Notes: generated by a model from the sequence alone, not told the origin. 64,000 nt of DNA from Hyparrhenia diplandra (GCA_015847255.1 JADLZK010000215.1:1-64000); one strand, 5' to 3'. Shown: positions 49,496 to 61,018, numbered from the stretch's first letter. Translations and numbers: made by a program.

Positions 49496-50584
49496 TGATG
49501 AGGACATCCCAGTCCTAATGTTTCCTCATATGAAGATCACTCGCCATCCAACACAAGTGATCGTAAAATACACGCCAAGAAGATACATGAGAAGGTGAAT
49601 TTGCCCCTTGCTAAACTTAACATTAAAATATTTTAGAATGTTATACTACCTAAAATATTGTGCACATGTATTGACAAGGTTTACACAAGAAGGAACAACT
49701 GCTGGACCCAAAAAAGAGGAGATGGTTCACACACGAGCTTAACCAACAAACCATCTAGCTGACAGCACGAAGCCCTCGGAAAGAAACGGGTCACAACTCT
49801 TGAATCTATGAAGATATGGAGGTGCATGAGGACTTGTTGGAAATCTTATTCAGTTAGCTTTCAAATACCACCAACTCCATATCATTTGGACCTTGCATTA
49901 AAGAGTTATAATTGTATTAGTGCAAACTGCTCCGAAGCTCAACAGTCTGCATGAAGCTGAAGTTTCGTGCAGAAACTGTACCATTATACAATTAAGTCAT
50001 GATACACAGCGTACATGGTTAGAAATATCATCAAGTTAGCTTTCCAACGCATCTCCAACCGTTCAACATTTGGACTTCTGAGCGAGAATTGAAGACCACT
50101 TCGGAAATCCTCCACTAGTTGGCTTTCCAACTTCCAATATGGAGAGTTCAGTGCATAGCTATCCAAAATACTTGTCCCCTTGTATAAATAACACCTCTAT
50201 TGTACAAGAAAAAGACTTTTGATGAATATGATAACCTAATATGGTATATTGCAGCTGAGCTGCTGTGTCTTTTACACACCTTTGTTCTTGCGAGTTCTTC
50301 TTGGGCTTGCGAGAGATCTCTTTGAGGTCCCCTACTTCGTGCTCTACGGCTTTCATTCGTCTGCGTCGTATTGTGTGGATTAGTTTTGGTTTGTGGTTCT
50401 ACGATCGCTCGGAGATTGTGTTGAAGTCCTTCGCGGTTTTAGTGATTCTCTCCTTGCCCGCTTGGTCAAATCCAAACTTTGTCATGTATAATGCTAGTTA
50501 TCCCATTTTTTCTACAGCAGGTTATCCTTTGTTCTCAAACCTGCTGTCGTGATGATCGAGCCATCCCCTTGCGGACTCACATCA
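49496..50584 (+). mobile_element. probable LTR (1089 bp) followed by a primer-binding-like site
   Basis: Starts tgatgaggac and ends ggactcacatca, i.e. TG...CA with an inverted tgatg/catca pair. Shortly after comes tatcatccggtaatcagagc, a degraded version of the tRNA-Met-type site (tggtatcagagc) of plant LTR elements. A 200-bp part (about 49660-49865) is repeated at 51508-51700. No intact coding region follows. Confidence 0.5.
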
Positions 50585-51507
50585 GTATTTATCATCCGGT
50601 AATCAGAGCTATCGTTGTCATGGTAGGTTTGTTATCATCCACTTATATATAAATCCTTTTGTTCACCATTTTGTTACTCGTTTTATCCATCATATATCAT
50701 ATTTTGTTCTTGTCCTATAGTCCACTAAAAATTATGGGGTTCACACCCGCTCCCTGGCCTTCGCAACCAGTGGGTGCTGGAGAGGGGGCGAGGATTAACC
50801 ACAGAGAGAGTGAGAAAAAGATAGATGCGGAGCGTGAGTAGGCCTCTGCGCAGTTTCACCCTCGCTAGTGTTGCTGGGGGTGAGGTCGTGCGGAGGTCGT
50901 TGTGGTTGCGGAGTGTTACACTTGCGAAGGTGGGAAAACGAGATTCGATTAAATGGCAATGAATTCAACCACCAACCGACCCCCTCTACCCGACCTAGGT
51001 ATTTATAGGGAGGTGACGGGTCGGAGGTGTTTTTACATTAGGGTACCATAGTCACACACGTTGACCGATGGAACCTCGCAGGGCTGTTTTTGTACAATCA
51101 CCCTGACGGGTTAAACAGGTAAACACACACTTTCGCCCTATTCTTGTCCTAGCAATTTGTTCTTCCTGGGCGTCGTCGGCTGCTTCGAGGGAGCCAATTC
51201 CTTGTCACCCTGTCCCGCGACCTCCGTCGTGAGGCCACCCGCTGCCCTGAGCTCCGATCTTTTCTCTACCCGTGACCTGTAAGACAAAAAGGCATAAACA
51301 AAAAAGGGGAGTTTGGTTGGAGCACCCCAATAAAAAATTGAGGGTACCTCTGACAGTTAGCCAAGGCAACGATAAGGCATGCCCTACAAAGGTATTCCAA
51401 AGTGTCGTACTCTAGGCCTGCTTGTGTTGTGGCATTCTTGGACCTTCGATGCGAGGTCCGCGGGGCTGCCGGTGTTGGTGAGCCACCCCCCTAACAAAAA
51501 CATTTGG
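50585..51507. other. retroelement internal sequence, poorly defined
   Basis: No convincing protein domain. A minus-strand TATA-like box (complement of ctaggtatttatagggag, about 50994-51012) may mark another LTR in the opposite orientation. Confidence 0.3.
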
Positions 51508-51700
51508 TTTATGTATTGACAAGGTTTACACAAGAAGGAGCTACCGCTGGACCCAAAGAGAGGAGATGGTTTACAAACGAGCTGAACAAACAAACCATCT
51601 AACCGACAAGACGAAGCATGAGAAAGAATTAGTCACAACTCTTGAATCTATGACGATTTGCGTGTCCATGAGGACTTGTTGGAAAGCTTATTCAAGTACA
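51508..51700 (+). repeat. second copy of a ~200-bp LTR segment
   Basis: Shares attgacaaggtttacacaag, gctggacccaaa, ggagatggtt, aaccatcta, gtcacaactcttgaatctat and atgaggacttgttggaaa with 49660-49865 in the same order and orientation. Confidence 0.7.
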
Positions 51701-52036
51701 TATGCACAACAAACCGTCTACCTTCTCATGTATTTTCTTGGCATGTGTTTGTGCAAGAGGCCTACAATTACGATTACTTGTGTTGGATGGTGAACAATGT
51801 TCATGTGATGAAACATTAGGGGCTGGCAAGTCCTCATCATCCTCCCCTTCTTTAGAAGGAGTCGCCCTTGACTCTAACTCTTGTAAACCAAAGAATTGAT
51901 CTTCTTCTTCCATCACATCAAGGTGTTTTAATCTATAATCATATAAACCAAGTAGTAGCCTTGTAGGCGGAAATGTAATTGATCTGAAATTACATATAGC
52001 TTTCACCTTGCATTGAAGCAATGAAACATAGAACAA
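51692..52036 (-). pseudogene. possible gypsy gag C-terminal fragment
   Basis: A 114-residue minus-strand frame contains an acidic stretch (PSKEGEDDEDLPAP) and then CRPLAQTHAKKIHEKVDGLL. The last piece resembles the 'PLTRxRAKKI...V..LL' pattern at the end of gag in several grass gypsy elements. The resemblance is short and from memory; it could be fortuitous. Confidence 0.3.
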
Positions 52037-52431
52037 ATGGTGAATGTTGATTGCCTTGGCATGGTCACATCAACGAAATCTATGACCAAGAGTACATGTG
52101 GATGGGCAGACCGTGTTGGCCAAATCAAGTGGAGGCACAAGAGGACATGATTATCAGGAAGTTGAGGATGATGGTGTGACACATGTCGAGATTTTGGATA
52201 ATGTCATAGGCGCTACACGCACCGTATCACTGGCAGAGAAAACGGGCCAACTAGGGCCTGAGGGTGCTGCTGTCATGCACGGGTGGGCTCAGTGGCATGC
52301 CCTAGCCGCACGTGAGGGACAGGGCACCTCGACCGCCACCACTGCTGCCGGTCCCATTGTTATCGTTATGAATGACCATATGGAGTACTAGTTGGGTTAG
52401 GCAAGAATTGGTTCACATAGGAAGTCAAGTT

Positions 52432-53050
52432 TGTTGAGATATGAGAATCCGAGTCTGATAAGGATCTCCCGATTTGATTGTAAATAGAAGGGAGATGTAA
52501 CCGATCCAAGCCGTAATAGAAGAGAGAAACCTCCTTTCCCTACTCTCTCCCTCTCGCTCTCTCTCGGCTGCCCTTCCACAGCACATGCCACCACCCCTAC
52601 CTCCCACGCACGTTGCCTAGCCGCCGTGCACCATCACGTGGCTGCCCTAGGCACCGCCCCTGCCCTCACCACGCGGCCACCCCCTTGTGAACCTTGTGAC
52701 ATCTGGTATCCGGACACCAACTCGATCGCTACACCGCTGCAATGGGTGACTCTAGGGAAATCACCGAGAACTCTTCATAGCCTTCTCCAAGGATGTCCTC
52801 ACCAAGGTGGAGACCCTTACTATACAGATCCCCAATGTCAACAATCGCTTCACGATCATGGAGATGGGGAGCCCATCTGAGACGGATCTTAACAAAGGAG
52901 CTTCGACGCGACAAAGAGATACTCACCACCAAGATGAAGAACCTCATTGGCTCGCTGACCTATACTGTGCTAGCACTGACGTTGCCGGACAGGGAGTCGA
53001 TCATCGTTGATGTTGTGTCAGCCGTAAATGTCATCGCTTGCTAGGCACGA
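52432..53050 (+). mobile_element. LTR end plus start of a gag-like internal region
   Basis: A putative LTR runs from tgttgagatatgag (52432) to ccttgtgaca (52701) and is followed directly by tctggtatccggacacc, a primer-binding-like site. The next 300 bp contains degraded frames (VLTKVETLTIQIPNVNNRF, and ELRRDKEILTTKMKNLIGSL in another frame) of the kind seen at the start of gag. Nothing further downstream is recognisable. Confidence 0.45.
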
Positions 53051-53539
53051 AAACTAGCTCATTGCTGGTTATCGACGGAGATATTTCTCTGGCAACCCTA
53101 CCTCACCGCGACTACAAAAGGACCTCCACGGACGCCGTCAAGGAGTGTCTCTGTCGAGCTCGGGCTTGTAACAGCCTGCCCTGCACAGCTGCACCAAGGC
53201 TTGCATATAGGAGCACCGCGCTCCTTCCTCCGCCGCGCTATACGCGGCTGGCGAGCTCCCTCCCCCTTTTCCCTGCTTCTCTTCTTCTTTCCCTTCCCCT
53301 TCTCATTTTTTGCCCTTCACGCTGGCCGTGGCCACCTATGGCCGTTGAGCGTGCTGGCTGTGACCAGCAAGTACACCCAAACGTTAGGGATAGTTTGTCT
53401 TTTAGCCCTGTTAATCATCGTAGCGAAGCTGACCAAATGGGTAGGCGAATTGGATTCACTTTGGCACCTATTTTTAATTAAGAAGTGGATGGATATAGTT
53501 AACAAAACATTTCTATTATTTTTCAAGAATAAGACTATT
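53051..53539. other. unassigned
   Basis: Mixed GC content with an open plus frame (53038-53481) that lacks family features. Nothing recognised. Confidence 0.3.
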
Positions 53540-53830
53540 TATGTGGTATTTTAAAAAGATGTGGTGTTGACAAAAATTGTTGCTTCTATTATTCGCCTGA
53601 AACCATACAACATCTGTTTCTTAAGCGTGCTTACGCAAAAGTTTTTGCGGCGGGCGGTGCAAATTTCACTAGTTGGTTAAAACTGGGAAGTACTAAAGAA
53701 CACTTTAATATTAGGTACGCCTGTGCGCTATGTGGGCAATATGGCTAACAAGAAATGAGGTGGTTTTTGATAGAGCAAAACCAACATTTTTTTTGCAGAT
53801 ACTCTTCAGGGGAACGCACTGGAACAAGCG
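53540..53830 (+). mobile_element. LINE zf-RVT fragment
   Basis: Plus-strand frames read ETIQHLFLKRAYAKVF (about 53598-53645) and, after a shift, WAIWLTRNEVVFDRAKPTFF (about 53730-53790). This is the C-terminal zinc-knuckle region of plant L1-type reverse-transcriptase proteins (ET..HLF..C...W...; ALWAIWxxRN). Truncated on both sides. Confidence 0.7.
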
Positions 53831-53872
53831 TGAGAACAGACTTGTGCCCCAAGTTTAAATTCAACTCGTAAC

Positions 53873-53940
53873 AGGGCCAAGGCCATTTCAATACAAGGAG
53901 CTGGCGGCTGCGACCAACAATTTCTCTGACGAGCTGATGG
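53873..53940 (+). pseudogene. lectin-receptor-kinase-like fragment (juxtamembrane)
   Basis: The frame GPRPFQYKELAAATNNFSDE closely resembles the segment just before the kinase glycine loop in L-type lectin receptor kinases (GPRxFxYxELAAATxNFS). The glycine loop itself does not follow, so only this exon piece is present. It begins shortly after the LINE fragment ends. Confidence 0.6.
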
Positions 53941-54456
53941 CTCAAGAAAGCCTTGACAAGCGTCTTCACGTACAATCACAACCCTGTGCGAACTCTATCT
54001 TGGCAGTAGAGGTAGGTACGCAAATTGGCTGGCAAAACCCGAAGCCTTCTGATATCTCGCTGACATCTCGATCAGTACCTCATTGTTTGTGTGAGAACCG
54101 GAATCGTCCACACGGTCCAATAAAACATGAAAAAACTAAGACATGCCACATGAAAAACTAAGACATGCCACCGACCACTTGGGTGTTTTGTACGCAGCCT
54201 TACCCTGTATTTCAGCTAGCGGCTGTTTCGAGGACTTGAAACCATGGTCACAACGCAGCAGCTTCCATATTTCCATAGTATATTAAGTGATCCTTGTGAG
54301 GTCATGAAGCCATTGACAAAAAATTATGATTTTTTTTAGTTTGTTTCCTTTCTTCAATTTTTTTCGTCGAAACACCTCAAGGCTTTGAGAAACAACAGAA
54401 TTTTGTAGAATAATAGTATCTTTGGATCATCTAATAATTAATTTGCATCCAAACAA

Positions 54457-55050
54457 TGTTGGGTTTAGTCCCACATCGGTAATCGATGCAGGGCGAGCAC
54501 AACATATAGGATGGGGCAGTCCTCACATATTAGGCTAGTCTTTTGGTTTGAGTCCTTTATATGTGTTGCTCCGTTGGACCTGGGTGTTTGGCCCGTTTTG
54601 CTCGTGGTACAACGAGCTGGGCCGTTTTTCGCTGCGCACCTTACAACAAGTGGTATCAAAGCCGAAGGCCGGAAAACCCGTGAAAACATCTCCGGGTCAC
54701 ATGTTAACGGGCAGCCCGTGTCTCTAAAGGGTCACGAAAGTCCTTGTGACTGGAGAATTAAAACTCGGGGCCTGTACAAATCTTCTGTGAGATCACATGG
54801 GTTGTAATGTGATGGAAGAGTTGGGTCCGATGTGTGACGGGGGAGATTATTGGGTTTAGTCCCACATCGGTAATCGATGGAGGGGGAGCACAACATATAG
54901 GATGGGGCAGTCCTCACCTATTAGGCTAGTCTTTTTGGGTTGAGTTAGGCCCAAGCCTTTATATGTGTTGCTCCGTTGGACCTGGGTGTTCGGCCCGTTT
55001 TGCTCGTGGTACAACGAGCTGGGCCGTTTTCCGCTGCGCACCTTACAACA
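54457..55050 (+). mobile_element. complete TRIM (miniature LTR retrotransposon), 594 bp, TSD aacaa
   Basis: 5' LTR 54457-54648 (192 bp; tgttgggtttagtcccacat ... gcaccttacaaca) and 3' LTR 54848-55050 (203 bp; tattgggtttagtc ... gcaccttacaaca) are nearly identical, apart from a short insertion (gagttaggcccaa) in the 3' copy. Directly after the 5' LTR is tggtatcaaagcc (54651-54663), a tRNA-Met-type primer-binding site. Before the 3' LTR is the purine tract gacgggggaga. The 5-bp aacaa flanks both ends (54452-54456 and 55051-55055). The 199-bp interior has no coding capacity. Such elements depend on enzymes of other retrotransposons. Confidence 0.95.
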
Positions 55051-55109
55051 AACAAGGCACAGTAGGTTTTATAAACGCAGCCAACAGTTGGACCAAACCT
55101 GAAACGCAT

Positions 55110-56480
55110 ATGCAAGCTAAATAAAGGTGTATATCCTTCTCCAATAGTTCAGGACTTCAGGTGATCATATTGGAAATTTTTGTTTTCACTCGATAAATGA
55201 AGTTTGATCAATGCTTACATAAAGCGCAAGAGTACATAATAGAGCAAACGTGGCTCATCATTGTGCATATATATACTAATAACACAAGCTTACAAGCTGA
55301 ACAATTACTGAAAAAACATGTCCTTCTGTAACCAAGACAAATAATTGTGAATCCTATCCTAGAGAAAGAATGCAGTAAATCCATTTTGCAAGAAAAAATA
55401 TATAGAACACGCTTCAACATATTCCAAATTCAAATCTTAAGAGCAATAGTGACAAATTATTTGTTGGACTATGACACGTCGTATTGAACAGAGGGACACA
55501 GCCAAACAGGTTGCATAAACAATCCGTACAGTAGGAGCTTGTGCTGCAGCAAACAGTAGTCATCGCCTCAACTCAATATACAACCTCTTTGCAGGTTGGC
55601 CGGAGTAAGGTTGTGCTCAAACTGCTAAGTGCGAACAGAGCAGGAGATGGTGAATAACGATGTCCGTGATACTGTTCAGACAATGGAGTCAAGAGGGAGC
55701 TCTTCACATACCTGAATGATACCACTATCACAAAGATTTTTCAGAGCCAGAAGGTATTTTGTCTCAACAAGAAAGTCCAAGTACCAGCGGCAAAATGCCA
55801 CTGTTCCAATGTCTTTGATTGTCCCAAGTAGTTCAGTTGCTTAGTCTTTATTGCTACCCTCAAAGGCACATGCCCAATGTCAAAGGTCTGCATGTAATGG
55901 CTGCATTCTAAGACCAGGACTTGAACTTGTGTCTAAATAGGGACGCCAAATTTAAGTTGCACAGTCACAAGGACCATTATAGCTATAAGTGAAGTGACTA
56001 AACCTTTCTATTTTCACAAAAATCATTCATGATGATACATTGTAGCACTACGATATTTCCATCAATCAGTTGAAGCTACAAAGACTAACATACGAGTAGG
56101 CCCCAAAAAAGTTTCAATAGCATAAACACCAAACATTTTTCCACCTCTCAGAATCGGAACTGATTTTCCACCATGGATCTGATATGGCCCATTGCTATGT
56201 CAACTGAGGTTCCAAATACCTTTTACTGTCACAAACACCAAACGCATATGCAAGCTAATAATAAAGGTGTATATCCTTCGACAATAGTTCAGGACTTCAG
56301 GTGATCAAATTGGAAATTTTTGTTTTCACTCGATAAAGGAAGCTTGATCACTGCTTACATAAACCGCAAGAGTACATAATGGAGCAAACGTGGCTCATCA
56401 TTGCACATATATATACAAATAACACAAGCTTACAAGCTGAACAATTACTGAAAAAAACATGTCCTTCTGTAACCAATAGG
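55110..56480. repeat. ~235-bp direct duplication flanking 900 bp
   Basis: 55110-55345 and 56245-56480 share more than 200 bp: aaggtgtatatccttc, caatagttcaggacttcagg, tggaaatttttgttttcact, gcaagagtacataat, gagcaaacgtggctcatcat, caagcttacaagctgaacaa, atgtccttctgtaaccaa. Same orientation. It lies downstream of the minus-strand NLR remnant; the sequence between (55346-56244) contains no recognised gene. Confidence 0.85.
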
Positions 56481-56923
56481 TCTAGTCAGGATAATCCAGC
56501 TAACTTGAAAGCGGATGTTTCTTAGTTCTCGAATCTGAAGCGTGTTCGAGCACGCATAGTAAATCAGGCATAGCAGACACTAATGGGATTCCATCAGGCT
56601 GATTCCTTGTTTTTTTCTTTTTTTTTTTTTTTTTTTTGTAAAAATGTCCATCAGGCTGGAGTTCATTTTGTCATATATACACAGGTCACAGTATTGCAGA
56701 GGACATATGCTAGTTTGCTCTACCTCCATCTGGGAGGACCAAGTAGTAACACGGTCTGGAAACAGCACACGAAACAAAGAGTGACACAAAATCAATCAGC
56801 ACAACACACAAAACTAATACAAAAAACTAAGTTGCAAATTAAATCAGAACCAGCAGAGGGTAGAACATACCAATGGTTGGCATAGATAATGCAGCATTAG
56901 TGTGTCCCTAATATATACGCACA

Positions 56924-58895
56924 TTAGAATGTGAGAGATAAGTTGCCAGTCTGGGCCAACTCCTTGCTTGTAACGCCTGGCCAAGCAGGGGAGAAACTGA
57001 TGTACAGTTCACGGAGAGCAGTAAGCCGTTGTAAAGACTGGGGCAGGCATTGAAGGGCAGGACAATGCTGGATCAGCAGATTACGAAGTGCCGAGAGTTG
57101 TCCAATCCACTCCGGCAGCACAGTCAGTGCGCCACATAGTCCCAAGTTGAGCAGTTTAAGGGAGGTGAGATCCTGAATCACGTCAGGCAGCTCCTTCATA
57201 TTGTCCCAACGACAAATATGCAATAAGGTAAGGGACAAAAGCTGCTTTGCCGATTGTGGGAGGCTGTTAATCAGTGGGGTCACTAAGACATACAGTGATT
57301 GCAAGGAACGCAATTCGCCAAGCCACTCAGGAAGCATGCCAAGGCTCCGGCATTCATGTATCCACAACACCCTTAGGGAGGTGAGATTTCGAATATTATC
57401 AGGTAACTGTTTCAGGTCATTGCAGCATTCAATATGAAAGGTTTCCAGTTTAGTGTAGTTCTGCAGGAGTCCCCAGCTAGATGATGATCCCATCATTTTT
57501 CTTAGTATTAGTTTCCTGAGGCAAGGCACAGCAGACTGCACATTGCAGGATGATGAAGATTCATCGGCAGATGGAGTTAGTGGATGAAAGAAGCTACATG
57601 GGGATAGCAGCTGTTCATTGCTTTCTTCAAAAGACAATGTCACCAATGATGGTGGAAAGTAGGGCTTCACATTCAATTTCGGGCAGCCTGTAATGCATAG
57701 TTCAGACAGGACAGGAAAACAGTATTGCGCTTCTGATTCTTCCCCCTGAATTTCAAAACTGCTTGACATGGTCCAGAGCTCCTCTAAGTTGGACATTTTG
57801 ACCAGAGAGAGGGACTCTAGAAAAGGAAACTCCAGAAGTCCTTGTATGTACTTCAAGTTAGGAAATTCTTGTAATGTCATTCTTGTTAGAGAAAGGAACT
57901 GACATAAACTGCCCTGCTTCAACACTATAGGAGCACAGAAGAAAGAATTATTTAGCTTCATCATCCAACATGGCAACATGAAACCTCTGTAACCACAGAT
58001 TTTCAAGTTCATAATTTGTGAAGGTGGTTCAAGAGCATTAAGCACAGCCTGATCTTGTTCCACATCTGATACTACCACTTCTTCTTCGGTTTGACTTGAA
58101 GACCAGGTCAACTCCAAACTCCATATATTCTTCCGCTTCAACATGGCCTTCTCTGCCTCACTTGGATCCTTCAGGTATTTAAGGTTGGTAATTTCCATAC
58201 GTCCACTTATCATATCAAGATTTTCAAGCTCTGAGATTCTTGCATCATCTCCACTACACCCAACCGCAAAGAGGCCCAAATGTGTTAGCAGAGTCAGCTG
58301 ACCAAATCCTGATGGCATGCATTGTAGTTTCCCACAACCCTCTATGTTCAAAACTGTAAGACTTGTTAAGTCAGATATACCTTTAGGCAATTCCACTAGC
58401 TCCTTGCAGTTTTGAAGGTATATACACTCTAGAGTACCAATAGATGTTACCCATTGGGGAAGCACAGTCAGTTTGGTTTCAGAAAGGTGGAGCGTACGAA
58501 GCATTGGGCATGCAAATGTGCTTGGAGACCCTGACAACCATGTAAGTTGATAGTCCGTAAGTTGCTTAACTCACCATTGAATTCTGAAGGAAGTTGCAGA
58601 GAGGGACATCTGAGTATATGAAGCACCCTTAGGTTCCCCAGTCTACCCATGGAGCTTGGTGGATCTCAAGATATCCAACATGTTCGAATTTCAGTATGAA
58701 TTGTGGAAATACTGTATCAACTGCATAGTCTAGAACAACACTGCGGATATAGCAAATCTCATGGTTATCAAATGACGGGTTGCCTGCAGAGACATATACA
58801 GCACGGAGTTTGTCAAATAGGCTCCCCTCAACCTTCTCACTGAAAGACATCAAAGACAAATATCTGCATTTTTGTGAAAAGATATCTGTAGTCAT
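56924..58895 (-). pseudogene. NLR (CC-NB-ARC-LRR type) resistance gene, LRR half, frameshifted
   Basis: Encodes the part after the NB-ARC domain of an intracellular immune receptor. The first frame (58629-58895) reads KCRYLSLMSFSEKVEG and VRSVVLDYAVDT-type sequence (IRSVVLDYAVDTVFPQFILK), the linker found in RGA-like grass NLRs. A one-base loss before MGRLGNLRVLHIL changes frame. A second change near 58530 leads into a 537-codon frame (to 56924) with about 15 leucine-rich repeats, for example LTSLTVLNIEGCGKL, LPDNIRNLTSLRVLWIHECR and LPEWIGQLSALRNLLIQHCP. No P-loop, kinase-2 or GLPL motifs are present upstream on this strand, because the adjacent NB-ARC piece lies inverted at 58925-59254. Not functional as it stands. 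Confidence 0.9.
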
Positions 58896-58924
58896 GTTGT
58901 TTGGTCACTGAATAGAATATAGAA

Positions 58925-59254
58925 GGCACAGTGTTTGCTTCCTTGACACTGACTTATATTTACTTGAAAGATCATCTGAACGAGTGCTTCACATTTTGCT
59001 CCATATTCCCCAAAGGCTACAAAATCAATAAAGACTACTTGATTGAACAATGGATTGCGCATGTATTCATCAAGCTGAAGAATGAAGAGTGTGCACATGA
59101 TACTGGAAATGAATACTTCGATGCTCTGATGAAAGCTGGATTTCTTCAAAGACCGGTTGAAAGACGGCCTGAAAAAAGTGTAGTATGTGAGATGCATGGC
59201 CTGATTCAAATGACCAAGAGAGATAGCACAAGCCAACCAACCATGTATATATAG
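58925..59254 (+). pseudogene. NLR winged-helix (ARC2) fragment in opposite orientation
   Basis: The plus frame reads SLTLTYIYLKDHLNECFTFC, SIFPKGYKINKDYLIEQWIA, GNEYFDALMKAGFLQRP and CEMHGLIQ. This is the winged-helix region of CC-NB-ARC proteins (L..SYxxLPxxLKxCFxxCSIFPK...LIxxWIA...MHD), with MHG in place of the usual MHD. In a normal gene this segment precedes the KCRYLSL linker on the same strand; here the linker and LRRs run the other way from 58895. After MHGLIQ the expected frame (EIAQANQ-like) continues only after a one-base shift. Confidence 0.88.
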
Positions 59255-59259
59255 CCCCC

Positions 59260-60057
59260 ATCACGAAATGTGGTCGTTGGGGGGCAAAACATGGTTTCTG
59301 CAGGCTAACCGGACGCGCCGACCGGACTCGCCAGTGAGTCTGGTCGATGGGTCCGGTCGAGGGTCCGGTCACACGGCATAAGCGGCCTAGCCCACGATCG
59401 ACCCCGGCCCATGCGTCCGGCCGTCAAGTGGTTCCGTGCATGCATCCGGTCAAACTCCAACCATGACCCAAAAAAACATGCTTATCGGAAGTTTGATCGG
59501 GAAGCACCGACCGGACCGCCCCGGCCGGATCTCGCGGCGTCCGGTCGAGTCCGGCCGCTGAGTCCGGTCACCACCGAGCTGCGAATTTTCGACGTTGTGT
59601 TGTCGTTCCTTCGCCTTTGCTCCAAACCGACTTCCGTCACTTGATTCTTGTTGCCAACTCATCGAAGAACACCTCGAGCACTTGTGTTAGCATTTCGAAA
59701 ACCATTTTCGTCAAGTACGGAGTTAGCTCTTTAGGTTAGAATGCATGCAAATGAATTTTGAACCTAAAGGCACTGGAGGACCGATATGTACGATAAGTTT
59801 CCCCTCTTTATAGTACGGCTTATCGATCCTATAATCACTCACACCCTCTATGGTGTCTTGAGTGTAAAATCAAAAGGCCCTATTGTTATACCTTTGCCTT
59901 GGGCTCAATTGATTTCCAAACTTCATCAAGTTGGACGCTTGATCATCTTTTGGATCACCTCGATCCATCCTCCATGATCACCATGCCCCAAGCTTGACAC
60001 GACCAATCTCCAATCCGGTCAAACACTTAGCATCGAGAGATTAGTCCTTAGGTGTCA
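59260..60057. mobile_element. retroelement-like region rich in tccggtc/gaccgga motifs
   Basis: At least seven tccggtc or gaccgga motifs cluster in 59290-59600, with another near 60016, spread through otherwise unrelated sequence. I recall similar 'ccggtc'-rich segments in grass LTR retrotransposons, but I see no termini or domain here. Confidence 0.35.
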
Positions 60058-60125
60058 CTAATTAGCCAAAACCAAACTAGAGATCTTCATTGGGAAAGGG
60101 TGGATGATGGGTTGGTGGAATTGGG

Positions 60126-61018
60126 TCATAAGCAGAAGGACGGGGAAAACGAACTGGGTTGGGGGATGAACACGCACCCATGGCCGGGTTCGAACCGTGG
60201 TAGTGACCGAGCCGTAGTTCCGTTCCCAGTAGTCATTGCAGCCCGCGGTGCCCACCGGGCGGCCGATCGTTCTTCGCAGTGGTGTTGCTCGTCGGCGACC
60301 AACTCGGAAGCGCGGCAACGGGGGTGGTCGCGATCGGTGTCGAGAAGACGACGACGCCGAGGCTTGAGTTGTCGATGTGGGCGTCGACGTAGATTTGCCG
60401 TGATTGGAGGGCCTCCACCGACCTCGAGCGCCAGAGACTCGATCATCGCGCCGTGCCCGATCTCGGGCGGCCGGTGAGCTCCACATCGAGGAGGCGCTGC
60501 CCAGATCTCCCATGCGAAGCCTCGAAGTGGTGCCCCCAATTGTCGACGACGGCGGCGGCTGTGTATCGAGAGCACGCCACGGACTCCGTGTACACCAGCG
60601 AGAGTCGACGTGGGGTCCCGCTCCGCGCGCGTGGCCTCCAGGGAGTCGAGGCGAGTATCGACGGGCGAGGGCGCGGCCGCGACGCCGTGTCCAGGTTCGC
60701 CAAGAGTGTGTCGACGGCGAGTCGCTCCCCGGTGCGCCGCGGTCCGCCGACCGCAGGATGGTGTCGACGGCGACGGTGCGCTGCTGCCGCCGACCTCCTC
60801 CCCGCAGCCACCCGCTGCTCCGAGCACGGCTCCAGCCGGGTCGGAGGAGCTCTTGTCCATCTCTTCGATCTGCTTATGCATTTCGCCGAACATCAGCTTC
60901 GTGTTGGGCTCCATGACCCCGTGGCGGCGTTGGAGACGGGGTGTAGTGGCCGTGGATGACGGAATCCGGCCCAGGGTACAACGGCGATCGAAGATCGACG
61001 GTCTCTCGATACCAGATA
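60126..61018 (-). pseudogene. gypsy-type leader and gag N-terminal fragment
   Basis: Directly inside the LTR at 61019-61319 the minus strand reads tatctggtatcgagagacc (about 61000-61018), a primer-binding-like site. An open frame then begins near 60915 (MEPNTKLMFGEMHKQIEEMD), the coiled-coil-like start typical of gypsy gag, and continues as low-complexity proline/arginine-rich sequence to 60126. No capsid core or pol is present. Confidence 0.5.
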
